Shown here: one piece after another, positions 1 through 7,289 of the stretch | Layout: each line of letters starts with the position of its first letter | Numbering within the stretch: position 1 is the stretch's first letter | Source: Actinomycetes bacterium | GTDB taxonomy: Bacteria > Actinomycetota > Humimicrobiia > JAHJRV01 | Direction: 5' to 3' | DNA: 10,432 bases | NCBI GenBank assembly: GCA_030640275.1 | Contig: DAOWJR010000070.1 | Coordinates: 1 to 10,432 of the forward strand | The notes under the pieces: generated by a model | Database searches by the model: none | Seen by the model: only the letters and a program-made list of their open reading frames with translations | What the model was told of the DNA's origin: nothing | Translations under genes and position numbers: made by a program

Positions 1-1
1 A

Positions 2-544
2 CTTTATGAAAATGCATATAGTTTTACTGTTTTAAGACTTTACAGTCACTTATTTATAATTTGGTTAGCAGTGATTTTTATTTTATTGTTGTATAAGATA
101 TTTATTAATAGAAGGGAAAATATTTTTGTTCTTTGTACTTTTATTTCTATTATTATATTTTTAGTCTTTATTAATTTAGCTAATCCCGATGCATTCATAG
201 CAAATCAAAATATTAAACACTATTACAAAACAGGAAAGTTGGATGTTTTTTATCTAACTCAATTATCTGAAGATGCAATTTCTGTAACTATAAAAGTTCT
301 TGATATAAAAGATGAGCATTTAAGGGGAGAATTTGCTATGGGTTTGAATTGGAAAAGGGAAAATATATTAGAACACCGAAATTACTATAATAAGTGGCAA
401 TCATTCAATCTTTCAAGAACAAGAGCTATACAAATATTGGAATCAAAGTCAAAAGAATTAAAAGAATTAAGTAATTCCTATATAGATTGTATTAATTCTA
501 TAAATAATAACTCTTATAACCCTCCTTGTGATCCATATGACTAA
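2..544 (+). CDS. DUF4173-type membrane protein, C-terminal part (5' end outside window)
   Basis: The frame is open from base 2 with no stop, so the gene begins left of the window. The GTG at 71 is probably internal, because the residues before it (ENAYSFTVLRLYSH) resemble the conserved 'YGFTxLRxY' segment of DUF4173/DUF4153-type membrane proteins. Two hydrophobic stretches follow, at about residues 16-32 and 40-58 of the visible part, and look like the last membrane helices. After them comes a polar tail with NPDAFIANQNIKHY, TGKLDVFYLTQLSEDA and WQSFNLSRTRAI. In this family the matching positions read NPDAxIAxxNI, GxLDxxYLxxLSxDA and WxxxNLSRxRA. The last 45 residues are rich in Asn, Ser and Lys and end in CDPYD. 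The family's function is not established. The assignment rests on remembered family motifs, not on a search. Confidence 0.75.
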   Translation, partial: LYENAYSFTVLRLYSHLFIIWLAVIFILLLYKIFINRRENIFVLCTFISIIIFLVFINLANPDAFIANQNIKHYYKTGKLDVFYLTQLSEDAISVTIKVLDIKDEHLRGEFAMGLNWKRENILEHRNYYNKWQSFNLSRTRAIQILESKSKELKELSNSYIDCINSINNNSYNPPCDPYD

Positions 545-716
545 GAAGTTGCTTTGATTCTATTAAGTCTAGCAACATACATACATAATCCTATTTAGAT
601 TAACATTAAGATGATTAATAAATAGTGGTATTATTTATTGTAAGAAATTAATGCGACTTTAATTGTAGGATTAAAACTTATATCTATGTATACACGTATA
701 AATTATTTTTTAGAAG

Positions 717-758
717 AATAGGAATATGGTACTTTTTTCATGTTCCTATTGTTTTATT
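717..758 (+). terminator. Intrinsic terminator-like hairpin
   Basis: AATAGGAA (717-724) pairs perfectly with TTCCTATT (743-750). After one mismatched position, ATG (726-728) pairs with CAT (739-741), and GTTTTATT follows the stem. It lies about 170 bases after the DUF4173 stop, so it could end a long 3' UTR or isolate the next gene. The T tract is interrupted. Confidence 0.6.
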
Positions 759-865
759 AAATTAGTCAAATTTTATATCTGCCTTTTTGTCTAAATATAA
801 TATAGCTATAGAACTTTTTTAATATTTGAATAGTCTAATAATAGAAATATTATTTGTATTTAAGT

Positions 866-871
866 AGGAGG
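866..871 (+). promoter_or_regulatory. Ribosome binding site fixing the DUF3160 start
   Basis: AGGAGG sits six bases before the ATG at 878. The longer in-frame alternative, a TTG at 854, has no such site before it, so 878 is chosen as the start. Confidence 0.85.
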
Positions 872-877
872 AAAACA

Positions 878-3310
878 ATGAGATATATTTTAATATTTAA
901 TAATAAAGTTTCATCAATTCAAAATACCTGGAAAACAATAAGGCGAATTTTATTATTAGTGTTTACAGGAATTATTTTTATTAGTGGGTGTATTAAACAA
1001 TCTCCTCCGATTCAGGAACCATCTGAAATAGATATAGAACCAATTGATCTTTCTAACGTTAAAACTGAAAAAATAAACTTTAAAAATTACTATTCATCAA
1101 CTTCTTTAGACATAACTATTCAAGTTCCTCAATATAATTTACCGATAGAAACTAATGAAATTTTAAATTTTTCTGATTTTTATGCAAAAATTCCTTTGAG
1201 TGATAATGCATTAGAACTATTAGAAAAGAATGGATTTGTAGTTATTAGTAATCCATTTAATTCAAATGAGGAAGAAATTACAAAACCCTATGAAATTTTA
1301 AAATATGAAGAAATTCCAATATTTATAACCACAGACACTATGTTACATCTTTATCACATCCAGTTCGATGAGACACTGCGACAGATTGAGGAAAGAGAAT
1401 TTTATGACAATATTTGGAAAATCAGTAAAGAACTCTTAGATGATTCAATGGGAAAATATAATACAAGTGCCGGTGATTTAAAGGAGGCATTGAGAAGAAA
1501 TGTTGTATATTTTTCAGTTGCTTTAGAACTTTTGAGACCAAAAGAGGAACAGCTGTGTAAAGATAAATTAGAATGTGAAGATCCGGGATTTGCCAGTTCA
1601 TATTTTAAAGAAGAGGACTTACAGAAATATGATTTTTCTATTCCCAATTTTGTAAAAGATGACATTGAAGAAGAATTAAGGCTAATAGAAAAACATGAAG
1701 GTTTTGCAGATTCACCAATCTTTATTTATAGAGAGGATTACTCTCAATATGTTCCCCGGGGTCATTACACTAGGTCAGAAAAGTTGAAAAATTATTTCAA
1801 GGCATTTATGTGGTATGGAAGAATTAGCATGTTATTAAAAGGAACAGACCAGGTGGGTCCTGGAAAGTCCTGCAATGATTTTCCTCCATGTAAGGCACTA
1901 ATCTCTTTATATGATGCAAATATACAAACAATAAGTGCAAGTTTAATAACTTCTAAGTTTGCTGAAAGTCAGGAACTGTTAGATAAATGGGATAGAATCT
2001 ATTCAGTAACAGCATTTTATGTTGGATTATCTGACGATTTAGGACCTTATGAATATATTGATGCTTTAAACTCTGTATTTAATGGAAAATTTGATCCAAA
2101 CGATTTAACAGAAGAAAATATTGGAAGATTAAAAGCAAAGTTAGCAGAATACAGATCACCAGAGATTTACGGTGGAACAGGAGACTGTGCAATCTGGCCT
2201 CCTTTTACTCCCGAACAAGCAGATGAATGTTTAGAAGCCACAAAAGGATTTAGATTTATGGGTCAGAGATTTATTCCAGATTCTTACATGTTTTCTAATC
2301 TGGTTTCCCTTCATGTTGGAATGTATATTGGTAAAAATTGCAATAATACATTTACATGTGAATTAACAGATGGAGGACCAGCAAGGTGTTTTCCTAGAGG
2401 TTTGGATGTTATAGCATTACTTGGGTCTGAAAGAGCGAAAGAGCTTTTAATTAACTCAGGTGATACAGAATATGAGGGTTTAGACGAAGAAGGAGACAAA
2501 GTAACTTATGAAACCAGGTTTAATAAATTGAAAGAAGAATTTGACAAATTTACTGAAGTAGATTGGCAGAAGAATCTTTATTGGTCCTGGTTATATGCTC
2601 TTAAACCTTTATTAGAAGAGTATACAGATGGTTATCCAACATTTATGCAGACAGAAGCCTGGCAAGACAAGGAATTAATAACAGCATTAGCATCATGGAC
2701 TGAATTAAGGCACGATACTATTCTCTATGCAAAGCAGAGCTATACACCAAGATTAGAAGCAGCTCTTCCAGAAGAAAAACCAGTTGTTGGTTACATTGAA
2801 CCAGTTCCTAAATTTTATAATAGGTTATTGGCATTAACAAAAATGACCAACAAAGGTTTGGATGACATGGGAGTTCTAGATGATTTAGCGAAGAGTAGAT
2901 TACAGAATTTAGAGATAATTTTGAAAAGACTGGTTGAATTGTCAGAGAAAGAACTAAAAAACGAGGAATTAACTCAGGATGATTATGATTTTATAAAAAA
3001 TTTTGGCAATGAATTAAATAATGTAATTGAGGATGTTGATGATAAGGCAAAGAAGACAACCATAATTGCAGATGTTCATACAGATGCTAATACTGAGCAG
3101 GTTTTAGAAGAAGGTGTTGGTTATGTAAATCTAATTGTTGTTGCTTACAGGGTTCCAGATGGAAGAATATTGATTGGTGCTGGTCCAGTAATGAGTTATT
3201 ACGAATTCAAACAGCCTATGAAAGATAGACTCACAGATGAGAAATGGCGAGAAATATTAGCTTCTAATCCTCCGGAGAAACCAGAATGGATTTCTAACTT
3301 TACTGAGTAA
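878..3310 (+). CDS. DUF3160 domain lipoprotein
   Basis: An 810-residue secreted lipoprotein of the DUF3160 family, whose function is not established. The N-terminus has basic residues (KTIRR, 19-23), a hydrophobic core (24-35) and a lipobox ISGC with the lipidated Cys at residue 38. This predicts anchoring to the outer face of a membrane. A Pro/Ser/Asn-rich linker follows. Family hallmarks are visible: DTMLHLYHIQFDETL (about 153-167), WTELRHDTILYAKQSY (about 607-622) and ADVHTDANTEQVLEEGVGY near 731. The Cys residues in the mature part (for example in CKDKLECEDPG, KSCNDFPPC and GKNCNNTFTC) are spaced as if they form disulfides, which fits an exported protein. The length fits a full-length family member. 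It appears to be transcribed alone, with about 160 bases before the permease gene. Confidence 0.9.
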   Translation: MRYILIFNNKVSSIQNTWKTIRRILLLVFTGIIFISGCIKQSPPIQEPSEIDIEPIDLSNVKTEKINFKNYYSSTSLDITIQVPQYNLPIETNEILNFSDFYAKIPLSDNALELLEKNGFVVISNPFNSNEEEITKPYEILKYEEIPIFITTDTMLHLYHIQFDETLRQIEEREFYDNIWKISKELLDDSMGKYNTSAGDLKEALRRNVVYFSVALELLRPKEEQLCKDKLECEDPGFASSYFKEEDLQKYDFSIPNFVKDDIEEELRLIEKHEGFADSPIFIYREDYSQYVPRGHYTRSEKLKNYFKAFMWYGRISMLLKGTDQVGPGKSCNDFPPCKALISLYDANIQTISASLITSKFAESQELLDKWDRIYSVTAFYVGLSDDLGPYEYIDALNSVFNGKFDPNDLTEENIGRLKAKLAEYRSPEIYGGTGDCAIWPPFTPEQADECLEATKGFRFMGQRFIPDSYMFSNLVSLHVGMYIGKNCNNTFTCELTDGGPARCFPRGLDVIALLGSERAKELLINSGDTEYEGLDEEGDKVTYETRFNKLKEEFDKFTEVDWQKNLYWSWLYALKPLLEEYTDGYPTFMQTEAWQDKELITALASWTELRHDTILYAKQSYTPRLEAALPEEKPVVGYIEPVPKFYNRLLALTKMTNKGLDDMGVLDDLAKSRLQNLEIILKRLVELSEKELKNEELTQDDYDFIKNFGNELNNVIEDVDDKAKKTTIIADVHTDANTEQVLEEGVGYVNLIVVAYRVPDGRILIGAGPVMSYYEFKQPMKDRLTDEKWREILASNPPEKPEWISNFTE

Positions 3311-3473
3311 ACCAATTTATTTTGTATATTTTAAATAATTCCACAATTTGTTAAAATTAAAAAAGTTTATATTTCAGGGTAATTTTATGCATATTTTATA
3401 TAAAAAGACAGATTTTACTTGGTGGTTATGAATAAATGATAGATAGGAATAATTAATATATTGGAGATATGAT

Positions 3474-4630
3474 TTGGATAAGATAGATCCGATATGCGGG
3501 AAAAAAGGAACAATAAAAGCATACGGTCATTATTTTTGTAGTGAAGAATGTATTAAGGCATACGAAGAAAAACATAATATTAGTAAAGAAAAAGATTATA
3601 TTTCTGGTGCTAAATCAGAAAAATGGTATAGGGAAAAAACTTTTTTAGTTATTCTTGGTTTAATTGTTATATATATCATCCATCTTATTCTTAATTATTC
3701 TGGTATAAAAATTCTTAACGAACTAGTTTTTTCATTTTATGATTATGTTAAGAGGATTTGGTTAGCTATTTTGATTGGTTTAATTCTTGGAGGATTAATA
3801 GATTATTTCATTCCTAAAAAATATATTTCAAAATATTTTGCACAACGCAAAAGCAGAACAATATTTATTTCTGCTGGATTAGGTTTTTTAATGTCTGCCT
3901 TTTCGCATGGAATTCTTGCTATATCGATGGAACTTCATAGAAAAGGCGCTTCCACCCCAGCTGTTATTGCATTTTTATTGGCATCACCTTGGGCAAATTT
4001 ACCAGTTACTATTTTTCTATTTGGATTTTTTGGTATAAAGGCATTATTTGTTATTATCTCTGCAATTATAATTGCAATAGTTACTGGCTTGATTTATCAG
4101 CTCCTGGATAAAAAAGGTCTCATAGAATCCAACGAGAAAATAGTTGAAATTAATGATAACTTTTCAATTCTAAAAGACATAAAGAAAAGATGGAAAGAGC
4201 ACAGATTTAGTTTAGTGAGTGTAAAAAATGGTGTTATCGGTGTATTAAAAGGTTCCTGGGAACTATCAAAATAGTCTTATGGGGAGTTTTAGTTGGAATG
4301 TTTTTAGCTTCTTATGCAAGATCTTACATATCTAAAGATTTCTCTATAAATTATTTAGGTCCAACAATAATCGGTTTAATTGTAACCTTGATTTTAGCAA
4401 CAATTATGGAAATCCTTTCTGAAGGAACAGCACCTCTTGCATTTGAAATATTTAAACAAACAGGTGCTTTTGGTAACTCATTTATATTTTTAATGACTGG
4501 TGTAGCGACAGACTACACAGAAATAGGTTTAATCTGGGATAATATAGGTAAGAAAACAGCTTTCTGGCTTCCAATTATAACAGTTCCTCAAATTCTTATC
4601 TTAGGATACCTATTCAACAACTTTCTGTGA
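3474..4630 (+). pseudogene. YHS/TRASH-type permease, broken by a one-base frameshift
   Basis: The start is TTG 3474, seven bases after GGAG (3463-3466). The ATG at 3469 is in another frame and soon stops. Residues 3-28 (DPICGKK...YFCSEECIKAY) form a small YHS/TRASH-like metal-binding motif with Cys pairs, as seen on metal-handling proteins. The rest is hydrophobic and resembles the DUF318/ArsP_1 permease family (PF03773), with helices near residues 56-75, 93-112, 128-150, 160-180 and 185-210 and the motif LLASPWANLP. The frame stops at TAG 4272 just after TCAAAA. The -1 frame continues without loss, giving SWELSK|IVLWGVLVGM, then EILSEGTAPLAFEI and ATDYTEIGLIWDNIGKK up to TGA 4628. One missing A in the run at 4268-4271 would restore one protein of about 385 residues. 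This may be a true mutation, a sequencing error or, less likely, slippage. The substrate cannot be told; a metal or metalloid is a guess from the N-terminal motif. Confidence 0.8.
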
Positions 4631-4633
4631 ACT

Positions 4634-4660
4634 ATCCCCAACTTTCGCAGGGGGATTTCT
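4634..4660 (+). terminator. Possible terminator after the permease
   Basis: ATCCCC (4634-4639) pairs with GGGGAT (4651-4656) around an 11-base loop, right after the permease stop. The T tract after it is short and broken (TTTCTCGTTTG), so strength is uncertain. Confidence 0.5.
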
Positions 4661-4697
4661 CGTTTGTGGAGTTAAATAATAGTTATTTTTATAAGTA

Positions 4698-4727
4698 TTG
4701 ACAAATAATAAATTTTTGATTTAGAAT
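4698..4727 (+). promoter_or_regulatory. Sigma-70 type promoter of the riboswitch transcript
   Basis: A consensus -35 TTGACA (4698-4703) and a -10 TAGAAT (4722-4727) are separated by 18 bases. Transcription would start near 4734, about 20 bases before the riboswitch aptamer. This is the best promoter in the window. Confidence 0.8.
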
Positions 4728-4756
4728 TTTAACCAACAATAAAAAATTTAATAATT

Positions 4757-4873
4757 TGCTAAATTCAAAAGAAGCGGAGGAACCATCTTTTTGGGGTGAA
4801 TCTTGCAAAAGCAAGTAGGGTTAAAGTCTTTCGATCCAAACCCGTCAGCTAACTCCGTAAGCATTGAGAGAGG
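4757..4873 (+). promoter_or_regulatory. Cyclic-di-AMP riboswitch (ydaO/yuaA class)
   Basis: Conserved blocks appear in order: CGGAGGAACCA (4775-4785), TTGGGGTGAATC (4791-4802), GTAGGGTT (4815-4822), AACCCGTCAGCTAACTCCG (4839-4857) and TAAGCA (4858-4863). The pairings fit the class: P1 TGCT/AGCA (4757-4760 with 4860-4863), a TTC/GAA hairpin (4764-4766 with 4771-4773), CGGAG/CTCCG (4775-4779 with 4853-4857) and a CTTGC/GCAAG stem with an AAAA loop (4802-4806 with 4811-4815). A pseudoknot-like TCTTTC (4827-4832) can pair with GAGAGA (4866-4871). Members of this class bind c-di-AMP and usually switch genes off by termination. Here a terminator hairpin and then a HEAT-repeat gene follow directly. 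The class call rests on remembered consensus, but the match is extensive. Confidence 0.93.
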
Positions 4874-4882
4874 TTCATTTGG

Positions 4883-4916
4883 TCACTGATGGTTTCTCCA
4901 GTGATTTTATTTTTTA
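4883..4916 (+). terminator. Riboswitch expression platform (intrinsic terminator)
   Basis: TCACTG (4883-4888) pairs with CAGTGA (4899-4904), followed by TTTTATTTTTTAT. It lies ten bases after the aptamer and 13 bases before the gene start. This suggests control by premature termination, with ligand binding favouring the hairpin as in other members of the class (inference). The six-pair stem is short, so read-through may be substantial. Confidence 0.8.
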
Positions 4917-4928
4917 TCAGGTATGAAC

Positions 4929-5735
4929 ATGGAAATATCTAATTTATTTAAACAGAATATAGAAGAAATGATAAAAAGAAAAGATGTTAAAGGTTTGATA
5001 AAAACCTTGAAACATAAGGATTTTGTCGTACGAAGACACGCAGTATGGGCTCTTGGAAATATAGGGGATACAAGAGGCGTAGAACCTCTAATCCAAGCTC
5101 TGAAAGATGAACATATCTTTGTTAAAGGAGCGGCAGCATTAGCTCTTGGATTAATAAGAGATATAAGAATAATAGAACCACTTATTCAGGCTCTCAAAGA
5201 TAAAAATTTATATGTTAAAGCAGCAGCAGCATTAGCTCTTGGAAATATAGGAGAACCCGCAGTGAAATCACTAATTAAGATTCTCAAAGATAAAAACTTA
5301 CACGTTCAAGCAGCAACAACAGAAGCCCTTGGAAGAATAGGAGAACCTGCAGTGGATCCTCTAATTCAAACACTAAAAGATGAACATACCTTTGTTAAAG
5401 CAGCAGCAGCATTAGCTCTCGGATTGATAAAAGATGTAAAAGCAGTAGAACCATTAATTCAGACTCTTAAAGATGAGGACGCGGTTGTTAAGAGATACAC
5501 AGCAGAAGCTCTTGGAAAGATAGAAAACATAATGGCAATAGAACCCCTAATTCAAGCTCTTAGAGATAAGAATTTATATGTTCAAGCAGCAGCAACAGCA
5601 GCTCTTGGAAAGATAGGAGAACCGGCTATAGAACCTTTAATTCAAGCTCTAAAAAACAAAGATGAGGATCTTCAGAAGGCAGCTAAAAGGATTTTAATTA
5701 GAATCAGAGCAAAGAAATATAAAAATGATAGGTAA
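4929..5735 (+). CDS. HEAT-repeat (PBS-lyase-like) protein under riboswitch control
   Basis: A 268-residue soluble protein. After about 20 residues it is almost entirely HEAT-like repeats: eight units of 30-31 residues following the pattern (E)PLIQALKDxxxxVxxAAAxALGxIG, starting near residues 21, 52, 83, 113, 143, 174, 205 and 235. It ends in a basic tail (RIRAKKYKNDR). Such repeats form an alpha-solenoid used for protein-protein contacts, or in phycobilin-lyase relatives for holding a partner. No catalytic residues, signal peptide or membrane helix are seen, so it is probably a cytoplasmic scaffold or adaptor. The start at ATG 4929 is preferred over ATG 4923 because CAGG (4918-4921) is seven bases before 4929 but only one base before 4923. 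A c-di-AMP riboswitch and terminator lie immediately upstream. The RtcB-like gene follows after 109 bases and may share the transcript. The partner is unknown. Confidence 0.9.
   Translation: MEISNLFKQNIEEMIKRKDVKGLIKTLKHKDFVVRRHAVWALGNIGDTRGVEPLIQALKDEHIFVKGAAALALGLIRDIRIIEPLIQALKDKNLYVKAAAALALGNIGEPAVKSLIKILKDKNLHVQAATTEALGRIGEPAVDPLIQTLKDEHTFVKAAAALALGLIKDVKAVEPLIQTLKDEDAVVKRYTAEALGKIENIMAIEPLIQALRDKNLYVQAAATAALGKIGEPAIEPLIQALKNKDEDLQKAAKRILIRIRAKKYKNDR
4989..5729 (+). repeat. Tandem 90-93 base coding repeats (HEAT units)
   Basis: Eight in-frame units begin near 4989, 5082, 5175, 5265, 5355, 5448, 5541 and 5631. Units 2 and 5 share the ENxFVK...ALALGLI pattern (EHIFVK and EHTFVK), and units 4 and 7 share NL(H/Y)VQAA...GEPA(V/I). 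This fits a past duplication of a three-unit block. Confidence 0.8.
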
Positions 5736-5745
5736 ATTTTTATAA
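5713..5745 (+). repeat. Direct repeat, copy 1 (left of hairpin element)
   Basis: This stretch contains AAAAATGATAGGTAAATTTT and matches 5789-5820 at all but three positions (two substitutions and one T indel). It includes the last codons and the TAA of the HEAT gene, so it is probably the original copy. Confidence 0.75.
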
Positions 5746-5746
5746 A

Positions 5747-5783
5747 GAGATTACCACGCCACCCTCAGTGGCTCGCAATGACA
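5747..5783. repeat. Dispersed hairpin repeat (GAGATT...GCAATGACA type)
   Basis: The 37-base unit begins GAGATTACCACG and ends GCTCGCAATGACA. It has a central hairpin GCCAC (5758-5762) / GTGGC (5768-5772) with loop CCTCA, and outer arms ATTAC / GCAAT with one mismatch. On the other strand it reads TCATTGCGAGCC..., which matches a kind of short intergenic palindromic repeat I know from many bacterial genomes. It is richer in GC than its surroundings and lies between two repeat copies. No T tract follows, so it is not a classic terminator. Confidence 0.7.
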
Positions 5784-5788
5784 AGTAG

Positions 5789-5820
5789 AGAAATCTAAAA
5801 ATGATAAGTAAATTTTATAA
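5789..5820 (+). repeat. Direct repeat, copy 2 (right of hairpin element)
   Basis: This stretch contains AAAAATGATAAGTAAATTTT and is the near-copy of 5713-5745. It is non-coding, lying just before the ribosome binding site of the RtcB-like gene. Confidence 0.75.
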
Positions 5821-5844
5821 CTTGAACAAAATAAGGTGAGAAAT

Positions 5845-7041
5845 ATGAAAAGAGAAGAAATATTACAGAATGCAAAGGGTTATTGTTTTTTTATTGGTTT
5901 AAATGATAGTGGAGCAGAATTATGTAGAGCTAATACTGTTTATGGCATTGCAGCGATTCATTATATTCAACATCAACTTGGTATGAGCCCAAATGCTACC
6001 TTTATTGCTTCACCAGATATGACCATTACTAGAAACACAAATAGATGGAAAAGCGGGTTTGGATATGGAGGGAAGATAAGCTGGGGAGAAGGGGAAGATG
6101 AATTAATTATTCTTGATACAAAGCCTAACGCATGTGGAATGCTTGCTGGTGGATTAGATAAATTACCCGATAGTGAGGTTTTAATTAGGAGATTGCATAA
6201 GATGGAAACAAGTAAAGTACAGATAGATGGTGTTACATTGAAGTGGGACTTTTACAAAGGAAATCACTTTATAGATATATTTGAAGTAGAACCTGTTGTA
6301 AAATTTGATATAAATCTACACCCATATGCTTTTGTAATACACGGATCTGCTGATGAATTTAGAGGGGATAATAAATTAGGCTTTGGAATATATTATGATA
6401 AGAGCAAACAATTGTATAATATGGCAGAACATATTAAAACACCTTTTGGAATCTTTAATATCCTAACAGGTAATTATGCTAAAAAGTATTTTGAAAAATA
6501 TAACTATGTTGAGAATTTTGCAAAAAAGAAAAGGAGAATGGGTGCTGAACTCTTGTTTGAAGAATTCACAGAAATTTCTAATGAAATGCATCAAGGTCTC
6601 ATAAATATGAATGAGATAGTCTTAGGTTGTCACTATTTAAGGAATTTGAATACACTTTTTTCAATAACACTAAGAGGAGATTTACCTGCTTATCTGGTAA
6701 AAGGTAACCCAAATTTGAGTCCACAGAGTATAGAGCTATTAGGTTTTGAAAAAAGAGCAAAAAGATTGGGAGTTTATGACAGGCTCATAAATGCTAACAT
6801 AATACCTCATGGTGGAGGATATGTCTTTCCTGATATTTTGACTGTAAATAAAGTGATAGAAGTTGAAGGGAAAAGATATTTTGAAGTTGAGATGCAAAAT
6901 GATAGAGGTAAGAAAATCATATCAGAAGTGAGGGAGTTACCTTATGAATATAGAGGACGGAATGTAGTGCTGCGAGCTTTAGAAACTGGAATAATAGATA
7001 TTGTTGCTAAGTTGATTCCACAATATGTCATAAAAACATAA
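5845..7041 (+). CDS. Divergent RtcB-like protein (RNA ligase fold)
   Basis: A 398-residue protein. The start at ATG 5845 is preceded by AAGGTGAG (5833-5840); the in-frame GTG at 5836 lies inside that site. It shows an ordered set of RtcB-like features: SPDM (56-59, like the PDxH motif), ILDTKPNACGML (89-100, like DIxCGM with the metal Cys, here C97), GNHFIDIF (139-146, the N-H metal pair), VIHGSADEFRG (164-174, like HSGSRG), MHQGLINMNE (248-257, like the HN...E metal His), LRGDLPAYLVKG (276-287, like RKGAxPA), PHGGGY (321-326, like HGAGR with the guanylylated His, here H322) and a C-terminal ELPYEYRGRNVV...LIPQYVIKT resembling the RtcB end. RtcB joins 2',3'-cyclic phosphate RNA ends to 5'-OH ends using GTP and Mn. 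Several signatures differ (HGGGY, HGSADEF, five residues between D91 and C97), and no archease is nearby. Activity as a ligase is therefore unproven, and a different substrate is possible. It lies downstream of the riboswitch-controlled HEAT gene. Confidence 0.7.
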   Translation: MKREEILQNAKGYCFFIGLNDSGAELCRANTVYGIAAIHYIQHQLGMSPNATFIASPDMTITRNTNRWKSGFGYGGKISWGEGEDELIILDTKPNACGMLAGGLDKLPDSEVLIRRLHKMETSKVQIDGVTLKWDFYKGNHFIDIFEVEPVVKFDINLHPYAFVIHGSADEFRGDNKLGFGIYYDKSKQLYNMAEHIKTPFGIFNILTGNYAKKYFEKYNYVENFAKKKRRMGAELLFEEFTEISNEMHQGLINMNEIVLGCHYLRNLNTLFSITLRGDLPAYLVKGNPNLSPQSIELLGFEKRAKRLGVYDRLINANIIPHGGGYVFPDILTVNKVIEVEGKRYFEVEMQNDRGKKIISEVRELPYEYRGRNVVLRALETGIIDIVAKLIPQYVIKT

Positions 7042-7078
7042 CTTAGAAGTTATTAATGATTTGAGATTATTACCTCTT

Positions 7079-7096
7079 CCTTTTAACATTAAAAGG
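7079..7096. repeat. Perfect inverted repeat after the RtcB-like gene
   Basis: CCTTTTAA (7079-7086) and TTAAAAGG (7089-7096) form a hairpin about 40 bases after the stop. No T tract follows, so it is at best a weak terminator or an RNA stabiliser. Confidence 0.4.
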
Positions 7097-7172
7097 GACA
7101 AGCCTTAATATCTTATAGATAATATATTTAAAGCTTATCCCAATTATTAATTTTAATATTGTCTATTATTAT

Positions 7173-7187
7173 AATTTCCAGGAAATT
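7173..7187. repeat. 15-base palindrome in convergent spacer
   Basis: AATTTCC-A-GGAAATT has seven-base perfect arms. It lies between the ends of two convergent genes, so an operator role is not obvious. Chance in AT-rich DNA is possible. Confidence 0.35.
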
Positions 7188-7289
7188 CTTAAGTGGAACA
7201 ATAAGCACAAACTATAAATTGATTATCTCATTGTCTTTTTAGCTCTTAAAAGAATTCTTTGTTTAAATAATACAGTGACTTTTTGATAT

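Larger units (their letters stand above)
545..877. other. AT-rich intergenic spacer
   Basis: No convincing reading frame was seen on either strand. The spacer holds a terminator-like hairpin (717-758) and a TATAAT box at 796-801 that could be the -10 of a promoter for the lipoprotein gene, but no good -35 lies 16-18 bases before it. The Shine-Dalgarno AGGAGG at 866-871 closes the spacer. The rest is AT-rich sequence with short weak inverted repeats, to which I assign nothing. Confidence 0.6.

Noticed and set aside
1402..1665. Minus-strand reading frame inside the DUF3160 gene
   Set aside because: It is a Ser-rich shadow of a well-supported gene, with no ribosome site and no recognisable motif.
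2311..2499. Minus-strand reading frame inside the DUF3160 gene
   Set aside because: Short and low-complexity; it overlaps conserved coding sequence on the other strand.
4257..4272. Programmed frameshift as the normal way to make the permease
   Set aside because: There is no canonical X XXY YYZ heptamer and only four A's before the stop. A simple one-base loss explains it better.
4757..4920. tRNA or other structured RNA gene
   Set aside because: The conserved blocks and stems fit the c-di-AMP riboswitch class. There is no cloverleaf.
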